This document shows positions 40,459-43,609 of a stretch of 43,609 nucleotides of DNA, piece after piece. The stretch is from Mycolicibacterium canariasense. Lineage in GTDB: Bacteria > Actinomycetota > Actinomycetes > Mycobacteriales > Mycobacteriaceae. A program made the position numbers and the translations under genes. Position 1 is the first letter of the stretch, and each line of letters starts with the position of its first letter. Where the stretch lies: NCBI RefSeq assembly GCF_002101555.1, contig NZ_LQOL01000048.1:1-43609 (forward strand). Reading direction: 5' to 3'. The notes under the pieces are model-generated. The model was not told where the DNA came from. It did no database searches and saw only the letters and a list, made by a program, of their open reading frames with translations.

Positions 40459-42042
40459 ATGAGCGACAACACCGAGACGGACAAGAAGTCGGTAGCCGCA
40501 CGCTTGGTCAGCATGGCACAGGAACGCTACCTGCTCGGGCTCTCAGAAGAGGGCGAGCCGTTCGGCGCTGACCGCGACCGCCCGCACTTGGTGATGCTGC
40601 TCCGCGCCGGCAAGGCCGGTCTACGCGCCGACCTCGCCGCACGGTACTTCGCCGAAACCGGCGCGGTCGCCGGCGGCCAGGCGCTGACTGACGCCACCCT
40701 GATCCTCGAAGGTTTGGCTGCCACGAAGCCGCCCGAACGCCTCAACCTCCGCGTCGCTGACGATGACGGCACCATTTACATCGACACCGGACGGCCCGAT
40801 GGCCAGACGATTCGTATCCGACAGGGCCGGTGGACGCTCACCGAACGGGCACCTGTGCGCTTTCTGCGTACCAAGTTGACCGGGGCGATGCCGCTGCCGG
40901 CTCAGGGCGGGAATGTCGAGAAGCTCTGGGATTTCGTCAACGTCGACTTTGAAGACCGACCGGTCCTCCTTGCTGCCCTCGTTGCCGCTCTTGTCCAGAC
41001 GGACGTCCCCCACCCGATCTTGGCGCTGTTCGCCGAGCAGGGCAGCGCCAAGAGCACAACCACGCGCATGCTGGTCGATCTCATCGACCCGTCACCGGTC
41101 CCCCTGCGGCAGGCACCGCGTGACTCCGACTCGTGGGTCACTGCAGCCTCCGGTTCGTGGGTCGTTGCCTTGGACAACCTGTCGACTATCTCGCCGTGGT
41201 TGTCGGATTCTCTGTGCCGCGCCGCCACCGGCGACGGCAACATCAAACGGGCGTTGTACACAGACTCCGATCTCGCAGTCATCAAATTTCGGCGGTGCGT
41301 CATCATCAACGGCATCGACGTCGGAGCAGTGCGGCCCGACCTCGCGGAGCGACTGGCGACTGTCGACCTGCGACGCATTGATCGCCACATGCGACAACCG
41401 GAAGCCACGATGCGACAACAGTGGCGCACGGCTCTACCAGGGATTTTGGGCGGGCTTCTCGATCTGGCCGCCGTCGTCCATCAACGGCTGGAAACCATTT
41501 CGGTCGACGTGTCGCCACGGATGGCGGACTTCAGTCGCACGCTGGCGGCCGTTGACGAGATTCTGTCGACCCATGGCTTCCGGCGTTACCTGTCACGCGC
41601 CAATCAACTCTCCGAAGACAGCCTGTCCGCCGACCCGTTCATCGAACAGCTACGGCTGCACATCCGGGAACCGCTCGTCGCAAAGTCCGGAGGCGACCTG
41701 CTGGCGACAGTCACGCCAACCGGCGACACCTGGCGCAGGCCGAAGGAGTGGCCCCGGAACGGGCGGGATGTCACGGCCGTCCTACGACGGCACGCACCCG
41801 CGCTACGGAGTCTGGGTTGGGCGATCGAAGACGATGGCGCTCGAAATCATCGGAATGTCCTGTTGTGGACCGTCTACCCGCCCTACAAAGATGTGTCGGC
41901 CAAACAACACTCGCAATCCTCGCGTCCCTCGCGCATTTCGGCTCCGCGGGAGCAGTCGTCCTCTGTTCAAGAGCTGCCCGCGCACCGCCAGACTGTCCCG
42001 AAGGGTCATTCAGCCGACGATCTAGACGTCGAGGCGTCGTGA
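40459..42042 (+). CDS. P-loop ATPase, plasmid/phage replication-type protein
   Basis: A 527-residue protein. The middle holds a Walker A-like loop (LALFAEQGSAKSTTTRMLVD), a Walker B-like stretch (GSWVVALDNLSTISPWLSDS), and sensor-like VIINGIDVGAVRPDLAERLA, resembling the helicase part of primase-helicases in actinobacterial integrative elements. The N terminus lacks a clear primase motif that I can see. A charged, Ser/Gln-rich tail (KQHSQSSRPSRIS) ends the protein. ATG 40459 follows CAGGAAATCCT. Likely role: replication or maintenance of the excised element; DNA helicase activity is inferred. Confidence 0.6.
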   Translation: MSDNTETDKKSVAARLVSMAQERYLLGLSEEGEPFGADRDRPHLVMLLRAGKAGLRADLAARYFAETGAVAGGQALTDATLILEGLAATKPPERLNLRVADDDGTIYIDTGRPDGQTIRIRQGRWTLTERAPVRFLRTKLTGAMPLPAQGGNVEKLWDFVNVDFEDRPVLLAALVAALVQTDVPHPILALFAEQGSAKSTTTRMLVDLIDPSPVPLRQAPRDSDSWVTAASGSWVVALDNLSTISPWLSDSLCRAATGDGNIKRALYTDSDLAVIKFRRCVIINGIDVGAVRPDLAERLATVDLRRIDRHMRQPEATMRQQWRTALPGILGGLLDLAAVVHQRLETISVDVSPRMADFSRTLAAVDEILSTHGFRRYLSRANQLSEDSLSADPFIEQLRLHIREPLVAKSGGDLLATVTPTGDTWRRPKEWPRNGRDVTAVLRRHAPALRSLGWAIEDDGARNHRNVLLWTVYPPYKDVSAKQHSQSSRPSRISAPREQSSSVQELPAHRQTVPKGHSADDLDVEAS

Positions 42043-42120
42043 CCGCGCTTGTCGGGCTAGCGGCGTCGGCACCATCGGGCAGAATCTGGACCAGGTCCCT
42101 CAACGGGAGGAGTGGTCTTC

Positions 42121-42588
42121 GTGAGCACGCAATTCGACGCGATCGTCCAGGCGGTCATCCACGACTGGCCTGACTACGGGTGGTCAGGCCAGTTGGAGGC
42201 GGCCATCAAGCAGCTGTATCTGTCAGATCTTTCTTATCCAGCAACATGGTCCAGCGAACGCCGCGAGGAGTTCGCAGAGCGCCACGCCGGCGACGATGCG
42301 CTTCTTCTCACCACCTCGTTGGACGATCTCATCGATACCGTCACAGATCGCTATGCGCGCGATCACGGAGTTCTCCCCCATCGTGACGATGCGACCCTGC
42401 TTCTCGAAGCGGCGCGACGAGACGCAATCGACGAACTGGAGCTCCGCTTCGTGGCTGACCTGCCCGCCGAGATCGCCGCGCTGACAACGCACGGTTCGGG
42501 TAGGGCGGATGGCTCTCTGACTGCATGCGGGCCTGCACAGCGGCGGCGGGACAGCCGGGCGCGCCGCCGCCGTTCTCGGCGGCGCTGA
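42121..42588 (+). CDS. Hypothetical protein of the integrative element
   Basis: About 155 residues from GTG 42121, chosen because GGGAGG at 42105-42110 is well placed; GTG 42112 is too close to it. Mostly acidic and helical (SLDDLIDTVTDRYARDHGVL, then HRDDATLLLEAARRDAIDEL), with a strongly basic C terminus ([16 protein letters not shown]). I do not recognise a family. The acidic body with an Arg-rich tail suggests nucleic-acid binding, but that is inference. It lies 78 bp after the ATPase gene, same strand, and converges on the next gene. Confidence 0.55.
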   Translation: MSTQFDAIVQAVIHDWPDYGWSGQLEAAIKQLYLSDLSYPATWSSERREEFAERHAGDDALLLTTSLDDLIDTVTDRYARDHGVLPHRDDATLLLEAARRDAIDELELRFVADLPAEIAALTTHGSGRADGSLTACGPAQRRRDSRARRRRSRRR

Positions 42589-42593
42589 GCTGT

Positions 42594-43391
42594 TCAGCTG
42601 CGGTACGGATAAACAACTTTGGCGAGATCACGCGTAGCCGTCAGGGTGGCCCGTTCGAGGTCCTTCCGACGTGCGCGCTCTGTGAGACTCACCAGTAACG
42701 CGCACAGCGCCCGTTCGTCACGGGAGGCGATGTCTGCGGCGTCGAGCGCGCTGATGGGGACAGAAGCGGGCGAATCCCTAGGAGTCGTGTCGAGATCGGT
42801 ATCGGAGCCAGCTCGCGGCACCTCGACAACGCGGATAGGCGTTCCGTGGCGCTCGGCAGCCATGCGGGCCGCAGATGAGTCGCGTCGGCACGTGTCTGAG
42901 CAGTAGAGCCGGCGGCGTCCGCGACGTGGTCTATCTTCGCGATCCATCATCAGCGCATCGCATCTCACGCACCGCGGCCATTCGGTGTCCGCGCGAGCGT
43001 CCCGCCCTGCACCAGCGCGCGCAGCAGGTTGCGCCTTAACAGTTTTCGCAGCCTTGCTGCGCAGCAGCGCACGTATCTCGCGGACATCGACACCGACCAG
43101 CTCCGCGACGGCCGCCAACGTCGCGCCGCGCTCTCGCATGTCCTTGATCGACGCACAGGCATCCGCGTAGTAGCGGCTGCGCCTGAGCTGCGCCTCTGCC
43201 TCCACCTGTTGACGAGACTGCGCGACGCGACGCGCTTGCCATTCGTCCACATCCTGCAGGCGTCCGATCAACGTACGAACGGCGGTCGCGTCAGCTGTGT
43301 TGGCGCGATCCCGTTGTGCTCGTGACTCAATCGCTCGGCAGTGCGCCTCCCACGCGCGACGCCGAGCTTCCAACTTCGATACAGCAGCCAT
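42594..43391 (-). CDS. Hypothetical protein with coiled coil, HTH-like and Cys motifs
   Basis: A 265-residue protein from ATG 43391. Residues 1-85 form a long, charged, probably coiled-coil helix (KLEARRRAWEAHCRAIESRA). An HTH-like segment follows (RERGATLAAVAELVGVDVRE, then IRALLRSK). Two cysteine pairs, CVRC and YCSDTC, about 25 residues apart, may bind zinc. The C terminus is helical. I do not recognise a named family; DNA binding is plausible. Its stop lies 5 bp from the convergent gene's stop. Confidence 0.6.
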   Translation of the reverse strand: MAAVSKLEARRRAWEAHCRAIESRAQRDRANTADATAVRTLIGRLQDVDEWQARRVAQSRQQVEAEAQLRRSRYYADACASIKDMRERGATLAAVAELVGVDVREIRALLRSKAAKTVKAQPAARAGAGRDARADTEWPRCVRCDALMMDREDRPRRGRRRLYCSDTCRRDSSAARMAAERHGTPIRVVEVPRAGSDTDLDTTPRDSPASVPISALDAADIASRDERALCALLVSLTERARRKDLERATLTATRDLAKVVYPYRS

Positions 43392-43609
43392 GTCGACAAG
43401 CTACGGAGAAACACGAGGATCGGTCCACGACCAGAGCCACCTTCGCCTCAAGTTCGTGCGTCGCTCAGCGTCATTTACCCCGTGCTCCCCACTGCTGCCG
43501 CCACTGCCGAGTACCCCGCCCCGCTTGCCACCGAGCAATGATCAGAACCTGTGGATGAGCCTCGGCGAGGCGGCGTGAAAGTGGGCGCACCTTCCCGAGG
43601 ATGATCTGA
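43392..43609. other. Right edge of window, no supported gene
   Basis: It probably holds the promoter of the preceding minus-strand gene. Short plus-strand frames exist but none shows coding features, and I see no clear repeat or terminator. Confidence 0.4.

Larger units (their letters stand above)
38664..43609. mobile_element. Integrative element at tRNA-Pro, left part
   Basis: A tyrosine integrase reading toward the tRNA, an excisionase-like HTH gene, a P-loop replication-type protein and unknown genes start directly after the tRNA, the standard order of actinobacterial integrative elements or prophages. No second copy of the tRNA 3' sequence was seen before the window ends, so the far attachment site is outside. 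No structural phage or conjugation genes are visible yet. Confidence 0.8.

Overview
This is a GC-rich actinobacterial chromosome segment, most likely from a rapidly growing Mycobacterium/Mycolicibacterium. From about 14 to 36 kb the gene order matches the Rv3659c-Rv3684 block of M. tuberculosis nearly gene for gene: tadA, ssd, Rv3661, the Ms1/MTS2823 small RNA, Rv3662c, acs, Rv3668c, Rv3669, ephE, marP, a Nudix hydrolase, a thioredoxin-like protein, nth, Rv3675, crp, an MBL hydrolase, RidA, Rv3678A, two ArsA/GET3 ATPases, whiB4, ponA2, Rv3683 and cds1. The dpp operon found there in M. tuberculosis is absent.

Bases 210-13971 are foreign. They split tadA, the Tad pilus ATPase gene: its 5' part is at 13972-14820 and the continuation of the same reading frame is at 78-209. 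The insertion looks like one Tn554-family transposon of about 13.8 kb. It carries tnpA-tnpB-tnpC at its left end, the same 14-bp motif in inverted orientation about 50-56 bp inside each end, and CGGT at both junctions. Other elements are nested inside it. An IS1549/IS1634-type insertion sequence at the tail of tnpC is flanked by a 103-bp direct repeat. An IS256-family element is split by a 3.3-kb block holding the end of an ABC transporter gene, a TetR regulator, hmp, nsrR and a mfpA that has lost its start. There are also an orphan Phd-type antitoxin and a short unknown ORF.

Next to the transposon's right end lies the most unusual cargo: a minus-strand three-gene operon encoding a class III (Pycsar-like) nucleotide cyclase, an E2 ubiquitin-conjugating-like protein and a small membrane protein resembling Pycsar membrane effectors. 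The E2 gene carries a frameshift and the membrane gene is cut by the IS256 end, so this copy is probably decayed, but the architecture suggests an anti-phage signalling system with an E2-like accessory.

After cds1 come a NarL-type two-component system and a SHOCT membrane protein, then a tRNA-Pro(CGG) gene. A second integrative element starts there and continues past the window: tyrosine integrase, excisionase-like HTH protein, P-loop replication-type protein and two unknown proteins.

The core genes serve cell-envelope and acid/oxidative-stress functions (marP, ponA2, whiB4, the GET3-like pair), acetate activation (acs), base-excision repair (nth) and global control by cAMP-CRP and the Ms1 RNA. 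A CRP-like palindrome lies in the predicted Ms1 promoter.
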